The notes: generated from the letters alone by a model not told the origin. A stretch of DNA of 64,000 nucleotides from JAAYXE01 sp964391195 (GCA_964391195.1 CAYMLG010000019.1:7850-71849); one strand, 5' to 3'; positions 9,063-17,257 are shown, numbered from the stretch's first letter. Numbers and translations: made by a program.

Positions 9063-10061
9063 TCAACGAACCGGCGGCAGATGACAGAACTGGTCCAGGA
9101 CTGTCAGGAGTTCATCCTTGTGCTCCGGTGAAACCTCCATGTGTTCCACGGCAGACCTGGCCTGTCCGCAAAGACGATTCGTCTCAAGTTGAAGGTAGGC
9201 TTCAACGCCGCAGGCTAATATTATATCGCGCGCCTTGATCTCATTCTCTTTACCGGGGGAGGCGAGCAGTTGCTGCAGTTCTTCTTTCTGCTCCTGAGGA
9301 AGGACATGGCAGGCATAAACCACCGGCAGGGTCCACTTCTGGCGAGCGAGGTCGCTTTTTGGACTCCCGGCGGCGCGTAAACCGTGCAGGTCATTGCCAA
9401 CCTGGAGCATCACCCCAAGACACCTGCCGTAAGTATAAGCGGCATCCGCCTGGCCCTTTGCGGTGCGGGCGGCCAATACCCCTAAGAAACAGGCCAGGCC
9501 GAAAAAGTCGCCCGATTTTTGCCCGATGATCTCCCAGCTTTGGGGCAAAGCAGGTTGTGATATAGACAGATCCTTGTGCTGCCCTGAGCAGACGCTCAGA
9601 GCGAGGTAGTGAAACGCCCGCTGCAGATTTCCTACCGCCGCCCACTCAGCGGCTTGAAGCAGGATCGATTGGCTGGCAAGGATCAGGCCGGTGGTGAGGT
9701 TGTTGACAACACCCACCCCGTGTTCGGAGAAGATGGGCAGGTCCGTTTCCTGATCTTCTACTTTGTCGAGCAGGTAAAAGGCGGCATATAGCAGCGACCA
9801 GGCTGCGTTGATGACCGTACCCAGCCCCGGGCTGCCCCCAAACGCCCGGCAGAAATAGAGCGGCAGGGTGTGCATCCGCAGCCGGAAGGAGGGCAGGGAC
9901 TGGCCGGAATCCAAAGGCCACATCCCACTCACCGCCGAGCGAAGCAGCCCGGCATATCCGGCATCGAGGTCGGCGTTCTCCCAGTACTGGTCGAGCCAGC
10001 GAACAACCTGTTCGAGATCTTTTGCTGGCGGGGGAACGGGAATTACATCCACCACTCCCAC
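9063..10061 (-). CDS. ComQ-like isoprenyl transferase (class I polyprenyl-synthase fold)
   Basis: A 332-residue all-helical class I prenyl-transferase-like enzyme. The first acid motif is YLLDKVEDQE (D99, E102, D103) and the second region reads VGNDLHGL...KSDLARQKWTLPVVYA (N223-D224, D237, K242). In ComQ the corresponding places are DDIED-like and NDxxDL...NDLxxKKxTLPIIY-like, which is a closer match than to chain-elongating FPP/GGPP synthases that need full DDxxD pairs. ComQ attaches a prenyl group to a Trp of the ComX precursor. The gene overlaps the Trp-rich peptide gene by 19 bases and precedes the kinase. The start is a GTG (10061, 10055 or 10052). An orphan terpene-synthesis role is the main alternative. 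Confidence 0.75.
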   Translation of the reverse strand: MGVVDVIPVPPPAKDLEQVVRWLDQYWENADLDAGYAGLLRSAVSGMWPLDSGQSLPSFRLRMHTLPLYFCRAFGGSPGLGTVINAAWSLLYAAFYLLDKVEDQETDLPIFSEHGVGVVNNLTTGLILASQSILLQAAEWAAVGNLQRAFHYLALSVCSGQHKDLSISQPALPQSWEIIGQKSGDFFGLACFLGVLAARTAKGQADAAYTYGRCLGVMLQVGNDLHGLRAAGSPKSDLARQKWTLPVVYACHVLPQEQKEELQQLLASPGKENEIKARDIILACGVEAYLQLETNRLCGQARSAVEHMEVSPEHKDELLTVLDQFCHLPPVR

Positions 10062-10255
10062 TCGACCTCTTTCCCGGCCTTGACCTGATCCCGGTCGGAC
10101 TTCTTTAGATAGATCACCAGCGCTTGTCGTTCACCGGCAGTAAGATCCAGATCCGCCAGGGAGCCGGTTTCCACCTGTTTTTCTAGCTCGGCGCGATAGT
10201 CGGGATCAACCGTGATGTGGTAAGCAATATTAGCCAGTTTCTCGTAAGGAGACAT
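10043..10255 (-). CDS. Candidate ComX-like prenyl-pheromone precursor, 70 aa with C-terminal Trp cluster
   Basis: A 70-residue peptide with no signal sequence, a charged helical body (YRAELEKQVETGSLADLDLT, then GERQALVIYLKK) and the C-terminus GKEVEWEWWM, with Trp at 66, 68 and 69. Bacillus ComX precursors are 55-73 residues, have a similar LxxLxxxxxxxxGFDxxExExI body, and end in a short segment whose Trp is prenylated by ComQ before export. The gene is immediately upstream of, and overlaps by 19 bases, the ComQ-like gene. ATG 10255 has AAAGGA about ten bases upstream. The pheromone role is inferred from context, size and Trp placement; a small helical RiPP-type precursor or an ordinary small protein are alternatives. 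Confidence 0.6.
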   Translation of the reverse strand: MSPYEKLANIAYHITVDPDYRAELEKQVETGSLADLDLTAGERQALVIYLKKSDRDQVKAGKEVEWEWWM

Positions 10256-10298
10256 GAACTGAATGTCCTTTCTAGAATGAGCTACTGATGGAAATCGC

Positions 10299-10344
10299 CT
10301 GTACGCGATAACGCTGCCATAGATTGCAGCAGCGATTCGTACAG
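10299..10344. promoter_or_regulatory. Imperfect 46-bp inverted repeat upstream of the ComX-like gene
   Basis: Outer arms CTGTACG (10299-10305) and CGTACAG (10338-10344) are perfect; inner GCTGC (10313-10317) and GCAGC (10326-10330) also pair. It sits 44-89 bases upstream of the peptide ATG, in the space shared with the divergent HD-GYP gene. A binding site for the LuxR-type regulator is plausible, since such regulators bind inverted repeats, but a structured leader is also possible. Confidence 0.4.
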
Positions 10345-10440
10345 TGCAACTACATCAGGGTCGGGAACGGCCAAAGCCTAAAAATCCGATCTGCTAATCA
10401 TGGGTTACTCAAGAGTATAGTGTTTTTTCCTGTTCAGTCA

Positions 10441-10460
10441 ACCTGTGGATTTCCACAGGT
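10441..10460. promoter_or_regulatory. Perfect 20-bp palindrome upstream of the HD-GYP gene
   Basis: Arms ACCTGTGGA (10441-10449) and TCCACAGGT (10452-10460) with a TT centre. It lies 90 bases before the HD-GYP start in the divergent intergenic region (10256-10549), which holds no gene. The symmetry suits a dimeric DNA-binding protein. Confidence 0.4.
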
Positions 10461-10549
10461 ATCCAAGGCGGGCTTTCTTTGCTATGATAGGTTTCGCTTA
10501 GAATCCGTTCCCGTCTTCCGAGAAATCCGGAAGCATTTGAGACCACACA

Positions 10550-12619
10550 ATGCAAAGCGCCTTCAACCCTCACAACAACTGGCATCCTGGTGAAGGGCTT
10601 TGGGGAAGCCATGACCGGGCTCGAGAATTGTTAAATGATATGCCTCTCGGGTTTTACCTTGTCACGCCCGAGGGGATTATTACTGATGCCAACCCGGCTT
10701 TTGTTCGGATGATGGGCTTTCCTACCCGGCAGTCGCTTTTGGGGATTGAGTTACGGGAGCTTTATGTAAATCCAAGAGCCCAACAGGTGCAGGACATGGA
10801 GAGGAAGGAAGTCCTGTTCCAGCGGTTGGATGGCACGGTCCTGTGGGCAAAGCAGACGATCCGCACCATTCGAGATTCAAACGGGCTGGCGGTGCGTTTC
10901 GAAGGATTTGTGGAGGATCTCTCCGAGCTCAATGAGGCGAGAGCCGCGCAGCGAGAACTGGAAAGGGAACTGCAGCGCCTCAACCGTTCTCACCAGGTGC
11001 TGAGCGAGTGCAACCAGACCCTGATCCGCAGCAGGTCCGAAGGCGTACTGCTGGACGAAATCTTGAATATCCTGATCGGCACCGGGGAGTACCAACTCGC
11101 CTGGATTGGACTGACAGGCGCGGAGGGCAAAATTGAGAGGGTGCTCCACAAGGTGGGGGACCTGGAAGATTGCCCGCAAGAAAGGCAAGTACTTCAAGGC
11201 CTGCCGGATCAATTGCCTCCGTATGCAGCCGAAGCGCTGGAGACGGGGAAGACGGTGGTCGAGCGGGACATCTCTGTTAATGTTGCAGGAACCGGGGCGC
11301 TGAACGCTCCTGGGGGTGGAAGTCCCTGCGTGCGGATATCCCTGCCGCTCCACTCCAGTGAGGGGCGGTTGGGGGTGCTGGCCATCTATTCCAGCGATCC
11401 CAACGCCTTTGACCCAGATGAAATCCGACTGTTGGAGGAACTGGCCAGCGATTTAGCCTATGGCATTACCGCCGACCGGGTCTATCTGCAGAAACAGCAG
11501 GCGGAAGCGAAGATCCGCCGCCAGGTGCAGTACCTGGCCTCCCTACGGGATATCAACGTGGCGATCGGCGCCAGTTTCGATCTCAGCCTGATCCTGGGGA
11601 TTCTGTTGGATAAGCTGACCGGGACACTGGAGTTGGATGCAGCCCGGGTTCTGCTGCTGAAGCCGCAGACGGCCATCCTGCAGTACACTACGGGGCGCGG
11701 TTTTCGCGGCCCGGCCACCCAGCGTTCGCATTTCTACGTGGGGGAAGGCTATGCCGGGATGGCGGCGATGAAAAGAAAGATGATCGTTATCCCGAACGTA
11801 GACGAGCATAATGAGGAGCCGCTTTATGCTTCACTGATGGCGGCCGAGGGGTTCCTCGCCTACGCGTCTGTGCCGCTGATCGCCAAAGGGCAGGTGAAGG
11901 GAGTGATTGAAGTCTTTCACCGGGCGCCGCTCTCTCCCGATCAAGAATGGCGGGACTTTCTGCAGTCATTAGCCGATCAGGCCGCCATTGCCATCGACAA
12001 TGCCGGGCTGTTCAGCGACCTGTACAACTCAAAGAACGATCTTGTCCGGGCTTACGATACCACCATCGAAGGCTGGTCTCGGGCTTTGGATTTACGGGAT
12101 AAGGAAACCGAGGGGCACTCGCAGCGGGTGACAGAGCTCACTCTACAGATTGCGACCGAGTTCCCACTCGGCGCCGAAGAAATGATGCACATCCGCCGCG
12201 GGGCCTTGCTGCACGATATCGGCAAAATGGGGGTTCCAGACCTCATCTTGCTGAAGCCGTCCAGCCTGACTGCGGAGGAGATGGCGATCATGCGGAAACA
12301 CCCGCGGTATGCTTACGATCTGCTGTCGCCGATCGCCTACCTGCGCCCGGCCCTCGATATTCCTTACTGCCACCACGAGAAGTGGGATGGGACCGGCTAC
12401 CCGCGCGGGCTGCGCGGGGAGCAAATCCCCCTGGCGGCGCGGATTTTCGCTGTGGCCGATGTTTGGGATGCGCTCCTCTCTGACCGCCCATATCGCAAGG
12501 CCTGGACGGCAGAAGCGGCGATGAACTATATCATCTCCCAGGCTGGGAAACACTTCGATCCGAAAGTGGTGGAGGTCTTTACCCGCATCGCGCCCGGACT
12601 GAATCACAGCGGTGGTTAA
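10550..12619 (+). CDS. PAS-GAF-GAF-HD-GYP signalling protein (probable c-di-GMP phosphodiesterase)
   Basis: A 689-residue soluble signal transducer. Order: PAS sensor (about 20-130), a coiled linker, a first GAF domain (about 150-300), a second GAF (about 330-475, including the VGEGYAGMAA segment) and a C-terminal HD-GYP domain (about 500-680). The HD-GYP part has HDIGK, then HHEKWDGTGYP and FAVADVWDAL, so the metal ligands and the GYP signature are all present; this family hydrolyses c-di-GMP. It is transcribed divergently from the ComX-like operon. No strong SD precedes ATG 10550, so the start is less certain than the domains. Confidence 0.92.
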   Translation: MQSAFNPHNNWHPGEGLWGSHDRARELLNDMPLGFYLVTPEGIITDANPAFVRMMGFPTRQSLLGIELRELYVNPRAQQVQDMERKEVLFQRLDGTVLWAKQTIRTIRDSNGLAVRFEGFVEDLSELNEARAAQRELERELQRLNRSHQVLSECNQTLIRSRSEGVLLDEILNILIGTGEYQLAWIGLTGAEGKIERVLHKVGDLEDCPQERQVLQGLPDQLPPYAAEALETGKTVVERDISVNVAGTGALNAPGGGSPCVRISLPLHSSEGRLGVLAIYSSDPNAFDPDEIRLLEELASDLAYGITADRVYLQKQQAEAKIRRQVQYLASLRDINVAIGASFDLSLILGILLDKLTGTLELDAARVLLLKPQTAILQYTTGRGFRGPATQRSHFYVGEGYAGMAAMKRKMIVIPNVDEHNEEPLYASLMAAEGFLAYASVPLIAKGQVKGVIEVFHRAPLSPDQEWRDFLQSLADQAAIAIDNAGLFSDLYNSKNDLVRAYDTTIEGWSRALDLRDKETEGHSQRVTELTLQIATEFPLGAEEMMHIRRGALLHDIGKMGVPDLILLKPSSLTAEEMAIMRKHPRYAYDLLSPIAYLRPALDIPYCHHEKWDGTGYPRGLRGEQIPLAARIFAVADVWDALLSDRPYRKAWTAEAAMNYIISQAGKHFDPKVVEVFTRIAPGLNHSGG

Positions 12620-12661
12620 CACTGGCGGCAGCAGGGGAGGGGAACCAGGCTTGCTGCCGAA

Positions 12662-12707
12662 AAGGATCGGGATTCGTACCTGGGGGGTGAATCCCGATCC
12701 TTCTTTT
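12662..12707 (+). terminator. 14-bp perfect hairpin after HD-GYP gene
   Basis: Arms 12662-12675 and 12689-12702 (AAGGATCGGGATTC and its complement) with a 13-base loop, followed by CTTTT. It is in the convergent gap between the HD-GYP and MATE genes. Confidence 0.65.
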
Positions 12708-12711
12708 GGGA

Positions 12712-12739
12712 ATCCGCCAGCTCGCCGGGCGGATTTTTT
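12712..12739 (+). terminator. Second rho-independent terminator after HD-GYP gene
   Basis: Stem ATCCGCC (12712-12718) with GGCGGAT (12728-12734) followed by a run of Ts to 12739. It is tandem to the preceding hairpin and reaches close to the 3' end of the MATE gene. Confidence 0.6.
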
Positions 12740-12755
12740 CTTTTCTACCGCCAAT

Positions 12756-14150
12756 CTACACGGTTTGCGCCAGGTTGTGGATCCATTTTTTCGAGAAGAA
12801 GCGGGCCATGCCGATCGCCCACTTGCACAGCTCCTCCGTCATCACAAACAGGTAAACCCAGTGAATGGGGAGGTGCAGCACGAAAGCCGCGACCAAGGCC
12901 AGCGGGACGCCCACCATCCAGATCATCCCGGCATCCATCAGGAAGGCTATTTTGGTGTCGCCTCCGCTGCGGAAGATACCGATAAACAAAATTAGATTCG
13001 AGACTCGCAGCCAGAGCAGCAGAGAGATGATCAGCAGGATGTTTCTGGCCGCTTCGATCACCTCTGGCGACACTTTATACAGGCCCAGCACGGCCGGCGC
13101 GGTCCAATGAATCAGGGCGCCGATACCGAGGGCGCCGAGAGCGCTAAGGCTGAGGGAGCGCCCGGCATAGCGAAAGGCCTGCAGGTTATCCCCCGCGCCG
13201 ATCCAATTCCCTACCAGGATGGAAGTGGCATGGGCGATGCCCAGGAAGATCACCAGCGCCAGGTTGTCGATCGTGGACACGATGTTCATGGCGGCGATCG
13301 AATCGGTCCCGATCCGGGCGTACACCACATTGTACGTGGTAATCCCCAGCGACCAGAGCATCTCGTTCAAGACGACAGGCAGCACGGGAATGATCACTTT
13401 TTTGGCGAAGGACAGGTCGACGGTGAACATCTCCCGCAGCGGCACTGCGGCCGGCGACCGGCGCAGGTAGGTGATGAAGACCAATGCCGTGCACTCGAGC
13501 ACCCGGGCGATCATGGCCGCAATCGCCGCTCCCTGTACCCCCAACGCCGGAAAACCCAGGTTCCCCAACACCAGCCCGTAACTCAGCAGGGCGTTCAGGC
13601 TGAGGGCGACCAGACTGATGACCAGGGGGGTTTTAACATCCCCAATGCTGCGCAGGACGGCAGCCAAACTGAACGTGACCGGCATAAAGAGAAACGCCCA
13701 GCCGTAGAGGCGCAGGTACATGCTCCCCAGGCGGATTACTTCCAGGTCTTCCGAGTAGATGCTGAGCACGCCGTCGGGGGATAGCAGGGATATAACGAAA
13801 AACAGCAGGCCGCCGGCCAGGCTCAAAAAGATGGATAGGCTGAGCACCCTGCGGATATTGAAAATATCGCCTTTGCCCCACAATTGGGCGGTGAACATGG
13901 CGGAGCCGCTGCTGATGCCAAACAGCAGCAAGTTGAGCAAGAAGTGGACCTGGTTCGCCAGGCCAACGGCAGCCACCGGCGCTTCGCCGAGCTGGCCGAT
14001 CAACAGCACGCTGACCATGTTGAGCGAAGACATGATGAGCTGTTGGAGGGCGATCGGCAGCGCAATTCGCACTAAGCGGCGAAAGTACTCGCGGTCATCA
14101 TAGAACCTTGCCAGACGCCGGCCCTGTTGCCAAAACGCGGTTTTGTTCAT
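12756..14150 (-). CDS. MATE-family multidrug/toxin efflux transporter
   Basis: A 464-residue, roughly 12-TM transporter of the MATE superfamily (DinF/NorM type), which exports organic cations using H+ or Na+ gradients. Supporting segments are LVRIALPIALQQLIMSSLN at the N-terminus, VAAVGLANQV, and the second-half repeat FAKKVIIPVLPVVLNEMLWS. The two six-helix bundles are evident. ATG 14150 follows AGGGACCAGGG; an upstream in-frame TTG (14207) has no site. It is near the pheromone-like locus, but separated by the HD-GYP gene on the other strand, so a role as peptide exporter would be speculation. Confidence 0.93.
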   Translation of the reverse strand: MNKTAFWQQGRRLARFYDDREYFRRLVRIALPIALQQLIMSSLNMVSVLLIGQLGEAPVAAVGLANQVHFLLNLLLFGISSGSAMFTAQLWGKGDIFNIRRVLSLSIFLSLAGGLLFFVISLLSPDGVLSIYSEDLEVIRLGSMYLRLYGWAFLFMPVTFSLAAVLRSIGDVKTPLVISLVALSLNALLSYGLVLGNLGFPALGVQGAAIAAMIARVLECTALVFITYLRRSPAAVPLREMFTVDLSFAKKVIIPVLPVVLNEMLWSLGITTYNVVYARIGTDSIAAMNIVSTIDNLALVIFLGIAHATSILVGNWIGAGDNLQAFRYAGRSLSLSALGALGIGALIHWTAPAVLGLYKVSPEVIEAARNILLIISLLLWLRVSNLILFIGIFRSGGDTKIAFLMDAGMIWMVGVPLALVAAFVLHLPIHWVYLFVMTEELCKWAIGMARFFSKKWIHNLAQTV

Positions 14151-14275
14151 CCCTGGTCCCTGGATAGCGTAAATTTGAAACCGGATGCCCGATGGCGACG
14201 CCGGCAAACTGCGATAGGAAAGATGAATGTTTATACTTCAGGAGTGGTATTTTGAACAGGGAATAGGGGCAACAG

Positions 14276-14312
14276 TTATGGCTTTCTCAAAGTCGTGAGC
14301 CAGGCTTTAAAG
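14276..14312. repeat. Dispersed short hairpin repeat, copy C
   Basis: A 37-base element reading TATGGCTTTCTCAAAGTC then GTGAGCCAGGCTTTAAAGG. It closely matches two copies at 60889-60928 and 61004-61040. CTTTCTCAAAG and its partner CTTTAAAG give weak internal symmetry. It lies in the gap between MATE and the gene at 14442. Confidence 0.5.
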
Positions 14313-14441
14313 GATAGGAGGGTGGTAGGATGGGTGGGCGCAAAAGCGAATGATCAACGGGGTAAAGAAGACAAAAAATGGTAAACTACTCTGTATTATG
14401 CTTGAGGTCATTCAGGATGAAAGCAACAGGGAAGGGGCGTT

Positions 14442-15101
14442 ATGATTCAAATCCGCGATACCTTGCAGGTCAAATTTGGCAAAATCGATCAGGCCGTCGA
14501 GCTGTTTACTCGCCCGGCGACTCCAGCGCCAGCGCAAATTGTGCCCGGAGGCCGGCTGGAAGTGCTGACCGACATTTCGGGGCCGATGTACACGCTGGTG
14601 AACGAGTTCGCTGTGGAGAACCTGGCCGAGTATGAAGCGAAACGCCAGGAGCAGTTCCGCCAGCCACAATTCGAGGAATGGTTCCGGCAGTTCCAACTGT
14701 TCGTCGAAGGTGGGCGGCGTGAATACTACAACGCAGAAGGGTCGTATGATGTATGGTCAAAGCCCGGGGTGGTAGTGGTGCGCGAGATGTACCGGGCGTA
14801 CAAATGGCAGATCCACAACGCGGTTTCCCTGCTCAGTCGGTATGGGGGCCTGTTGGTCGATCGGGGGGTGGGCCGCAACCCGCGCATACTCACCGACGCC
14901 AGCGGCCAGATGTTCAGGGCGATCATTGAAATCGAAACGGATGAAATGTCGTTGTGGGAGACGCAGCGCCGGGAACTGTTCAAACAGGTCGAGTTCCAGG
15001 TCTGGTTCAATCAAATGCTGACCACGGTGGAGAGCGGGTTCCACGAGTTTTTCCGTGTTGAATACACGAGCAGTGATGAGCCGGTCCCGGGAGGAGCATA
15101 A
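14442..15101 (+). CDS. Hypothetical protein with two dimeric alpha/beta-barrel (NIPSNAP-like) repeats
   Basis: A 219-residue soluble protein made of two related halves. Residues ~1-90 and ~105-205 align by eye: I/V-x-x-x-Y/F-xx-K...AVxL, then a turn rich in G/R, IL-TD-SG-MYTLV/MFRAI, E--ENLAEYEAKRQEQF / E--EMSLWETQRRELF, and QFEEWFRQF / EFQVWFNQM. This looks like a tandem ferredoxin-like (dimeric alpha/beta barrel) fold, as in NIPSNAP or EthD families. No catalytic residues can be named. ATG 14442 follows AAGGGG. It converges with the DUF2231-Rieske gene, 7 bases apart. Confidence 0.6.
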   Translation: MIQIRDTLQVKFGKIDQAVELFTRPATPAPAQIVPGGRLEVLTDISGPMYTLVNEFAVENLAEYEAKRQEQFRQPQFEEWFRQFQLFVEGGRREYYNAEGSYDVWSKPGVVVVREMYRAYKWQIHNAVSLLSRYGGLLVDRGVGRNPRILTDASGQMFRAIIEIETDEMSLWETQRRELFKQVEFQVWFNQMLTTVESGFHEFFRVEYTSSDEPVPGGA

Positions 15102-15108
15102 GACCCTC

Positions 15109-16056
15109 TCAGGCTTCCATTTTGGCTTTCGAGATGGTGTCCCTGACCATGCGGATCGCCTCTTCGGTGGCTGCGCTTATCAGCGGCCGGACCTCGATCA
15201 TGCCCTGCTGCAGGCGCACTTCGAAAGCCTGCTCGGCATAGGCGGTGGGGCCGTGAACCACGCTGCCATCGCGCAAGTCGTAAACGGATTGGTGCCACGG
15301 GCAGGTGACGCAGTAGCCTTCGAAGGTGCCTTCGTCCAGCGGGGCGCCTTCGTGCCCGCACACCGCACCGATGGCGTAAATCTGGCCCTGATAACGATAG
15401 AGCAGGACGGGGAACCCTTCGACCTCCACCCGGCGGGGTGTCATCTCCGGCAGATCCCGATCGTTGAGGCCGGTCGCATACCACTTATCCCGCGCTGGCG
15501 ATTTGGGGATCCGGTTGACCCCGACCTTGTACTTGTACGTCATTTCTCCGCCCAACCAGGCAGAGGCGAGCATGATGGTGGAAGAGATGGAAGAGAGCCA
15601 GATACCCATGAGCCGATTTCTCCTCCTGCGGTGCATGGAAGAGAACAGGTTCAGCACCAGCCCGAGGATGTTGAGCAGGGCGTGCGTCCCCCCGGTGGCT
15701 GTTGCCGGCCGCGGGATGGCCGAGTAGTCTGCCAGGCCGGCCAGCGCAGTGGCTACAGCCGAAGTATTCCCGATATTGAGCAGCGTGTCCGCTGCCCGCC
15801 GGATGCCTTTGGAACGGCTCGTCAGGCTAAGAAAATCTAGAAAGAGGCTGAAGATCCAGGCGCCAATGGTGACATCGGTCAGCACCGGGTGGAGAGGGTG
15901 CCCCAACCAGGTGCCGTGAAGCAAGTCCACCATCTCCCGGCGGGGTTTGCCCCCGTCCAACACCCACTTGTGAAGGCCACGTGATATCGTGTAAGACTGC
16001 TGCTTCAACTCCGGTATTTCTTGCAAAACGTTTTCGGGATCCAACTGGTTCAACAT
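15109..16056 (-). CDS. DUF2231 membrane domain fused to a Rieske [2Fe-2S] domain
   Basis: A 315-residue fusion. Residues ~45-170 form a four-TM DUF2231 domain (GHPLHPVLTDVTIGAW, with His pairs that could bind heme). Residues ~190-300 are a Rieske-type ferredoxin domain with both ligand pairs: C233/H235 in CGHEGAPLDE and C252/H255 in CPWH. The soluble-type spacing resembles oxygenase and nitrite-reductase small-subunit Rieske domains rather than bc1. It follows the CtaB gene of cluster 1 after 274 bases with a terminator between, so it probably has its own promoter. A membrane electron-transfer role is likely; partner unknown. Confidence 0.85.
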   Translation of the reverse strand: MLNQLDPENVLQEIPELKQQSYTISRGLHKWVLDGGKPRREMVDLLHGTWLGHPLHPVLTDVTIGAWIFSLFLDFLSLTSRSKGIRRAADTLLNIGNTSAVATALAGLADYSAIPRPATATGGTHALLNILGLVLNLFSSMHRRRRNRLMGIWLSSISSTIMLASAWLGGEMTYKYKVGVNRIPKSPARDKWYATGLNDRDLPEMTPRRVEVEGFPVLLYRYQGQIYAIGAVCGHEGAPLDEGTFEGYCVTCPWHQSVYDLRDGSVVHGPTAYAEQAFEVRLQQGMIEVRPLISAATEEAIRMVRDTISKAKMEA

Positions 16057-16231
16057 TGCTATCTCCTTTTCTGAAATGAATGTTCAAAAGCCCCCAAAGC
16101 GGAGTGATGAAGATTACAAAACTAGAAAGACAAGGAAACGCAGCCAGAATACCGTCAGTGGGCGCCCCCAGACAATACTTACAGACACTCCTCCCGGTGA
16201 TGCCGGGAGGGCTGCTATCTTCCATTGTATA

Positions 16232-16264
16232 GAAAAGGAATCCCCAAATCAATAAGGGGATTCC
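16232..16264 (-). terminator. Rho-independent terminator after ctaB of cluster 1
   Basis: On the minus strand the stem GGAATCCCC (16256-16264 side) pairs with GGGGATTCC (16237-16245 side) and is followed by TTTTCT. It lies 66 bases after the ctaB stop. Confidence 0.7.
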
Positions 16265-16330
16265 CTATCATCAGCGATCAAACCGCCAGGCGGAGGGCAG
16301 AGAGCAGCCGGTCCGCGGCTACCGTCCGGG

Positions 16331-17257
16331 TCAGTGAATCGAGGCGATCAGGATCAACAGCATGGCATTCAGCATATACAGAGAGGCGTACTTGAACAGC
16401 CCAAAGTTCATGCGCTCGGAGGGGCGAATCAGACTGGCCAGGGCCAGGCCAAGCAGGCCGGCGGAAAGCACAGAAAGCAGGCGCAGGTAGCCCCAGTCCA
16501 TGCCAATCCCGATGCAGGCGAGGGCAACTGCACCGCCAGCCAGCAGGCTGGCGAGGGCGATGATGAAACGGGTGGTGCGGAAGCCATAGGTGGAGGGGAA
16601 GGTGGGAATGCCCGCCCGGCGGTAGTCTTCGAAGTAGCGCATACTGAAAGTCATGATGTGAGTGGGGATCCAGAAGAGCACACCCAGCGCCAGCAGCAGG
16701 CCGATCGAGTCGATCTCCCCCGAACCCAACGTCCGCCCGGCCAGCACCGGCATCCCGCCGGAGATGCCGCCCCAAATGATGGACCAGGCGGTGCGCCGCT
16801 TGAGCAAGATGGTATAGACACCGACATCGAAGAACAGGCCGGCAAATACGACCACACCATACAGCGGGGATAGAGCCAGCGCCCAACCTACCCCAGCAAC
16901 GGACAGCGCCAGGCCGAGCAGCAGGCCCTCGCCCGCCCCCATCCGGCCGGAAGGGAGCGGGCGGTTTGCGGTGCGCTGCATACGGGCATCGATATCCCGG
17001 TCGTACCACATATTCAGCACCGTGCTGCCGCTAATGGCCAGGAATAGGGAGCCGGCCAGCCCCAGGAAGGTGGCCCAATTCGTCACCGGGCAGCGGGCGC
17101 TCACAAACCCGGCCAACCCGGTGATGAGCAGCAGGCCGGTTTGCAGGCTTTTGATCAATCCCCAGTAGAGTTTCAGTTTTCCGAGAGCAGCCGCCAGCCG
17201 GGAGACTTTCCGTCCCTCAACCGGTCCCGGGATTACTTGAGCCGAGTCAGTCGCCAT
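16331..17257 (-). CDS. ctaB: Protoheme IX farnesyltransferase (heme O synthase), copy 1
   Basis: A 308-residue UbiA-superfamily prenyltransferase that adds a farnesyl group to heme B to give heme O. The family signature is complete: NMWYDRDIDARMQRTANRPL near residues 90-110 (metal-binding Asp/Asn), and the second polar loop FWIPTHIMTFSMRYFEDY near 200-215. Eight or nine TM helices are predicted by eye. It follows the FGE-like lipoprotein by 40 bases in cluster 1 and is about 70% identical by eye to the copy at 52499-53362. Co-location with a His-rich membrane protein implies its product is used there. Confidence 0.95.
   Translation of the reverse strand: MATDSAQVIPGPVEGRKVSRLAAALGKLKLYWGLIKSLQTGLLLITGLAGFVSARCPVTNWATFLGLAGSLFLAISGSTVLNMWYDRDIDARMQRTANRPLPSGRMGAGEGLLLGLALSVAGVGWALALSPLYGVVVFAGLFFDVGVYTILLKRRTAWSIIWGGISGGMPVLAGRTLGSGEIDSIGLLLALGVLFWIPTHIMTFSMRYFEDYRRAGIPTFPSTYGFRTTRFIIALASLLAGGAVALACIGIGMDWGYLRLLSVLSAGLLGLALASLIRPSERMNFGLFKYASLYMLNAMLLILIASIH

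Noticed and set aside
16331..17257. CtaB-like gene as the prenyltransferase of the peptide system or a quinone UbiA
   Set aside because: The DRDIDARMQRT signature is specific to heme O synthase, and the gene sits with oxidase-like proteins, not with the peptide locus.
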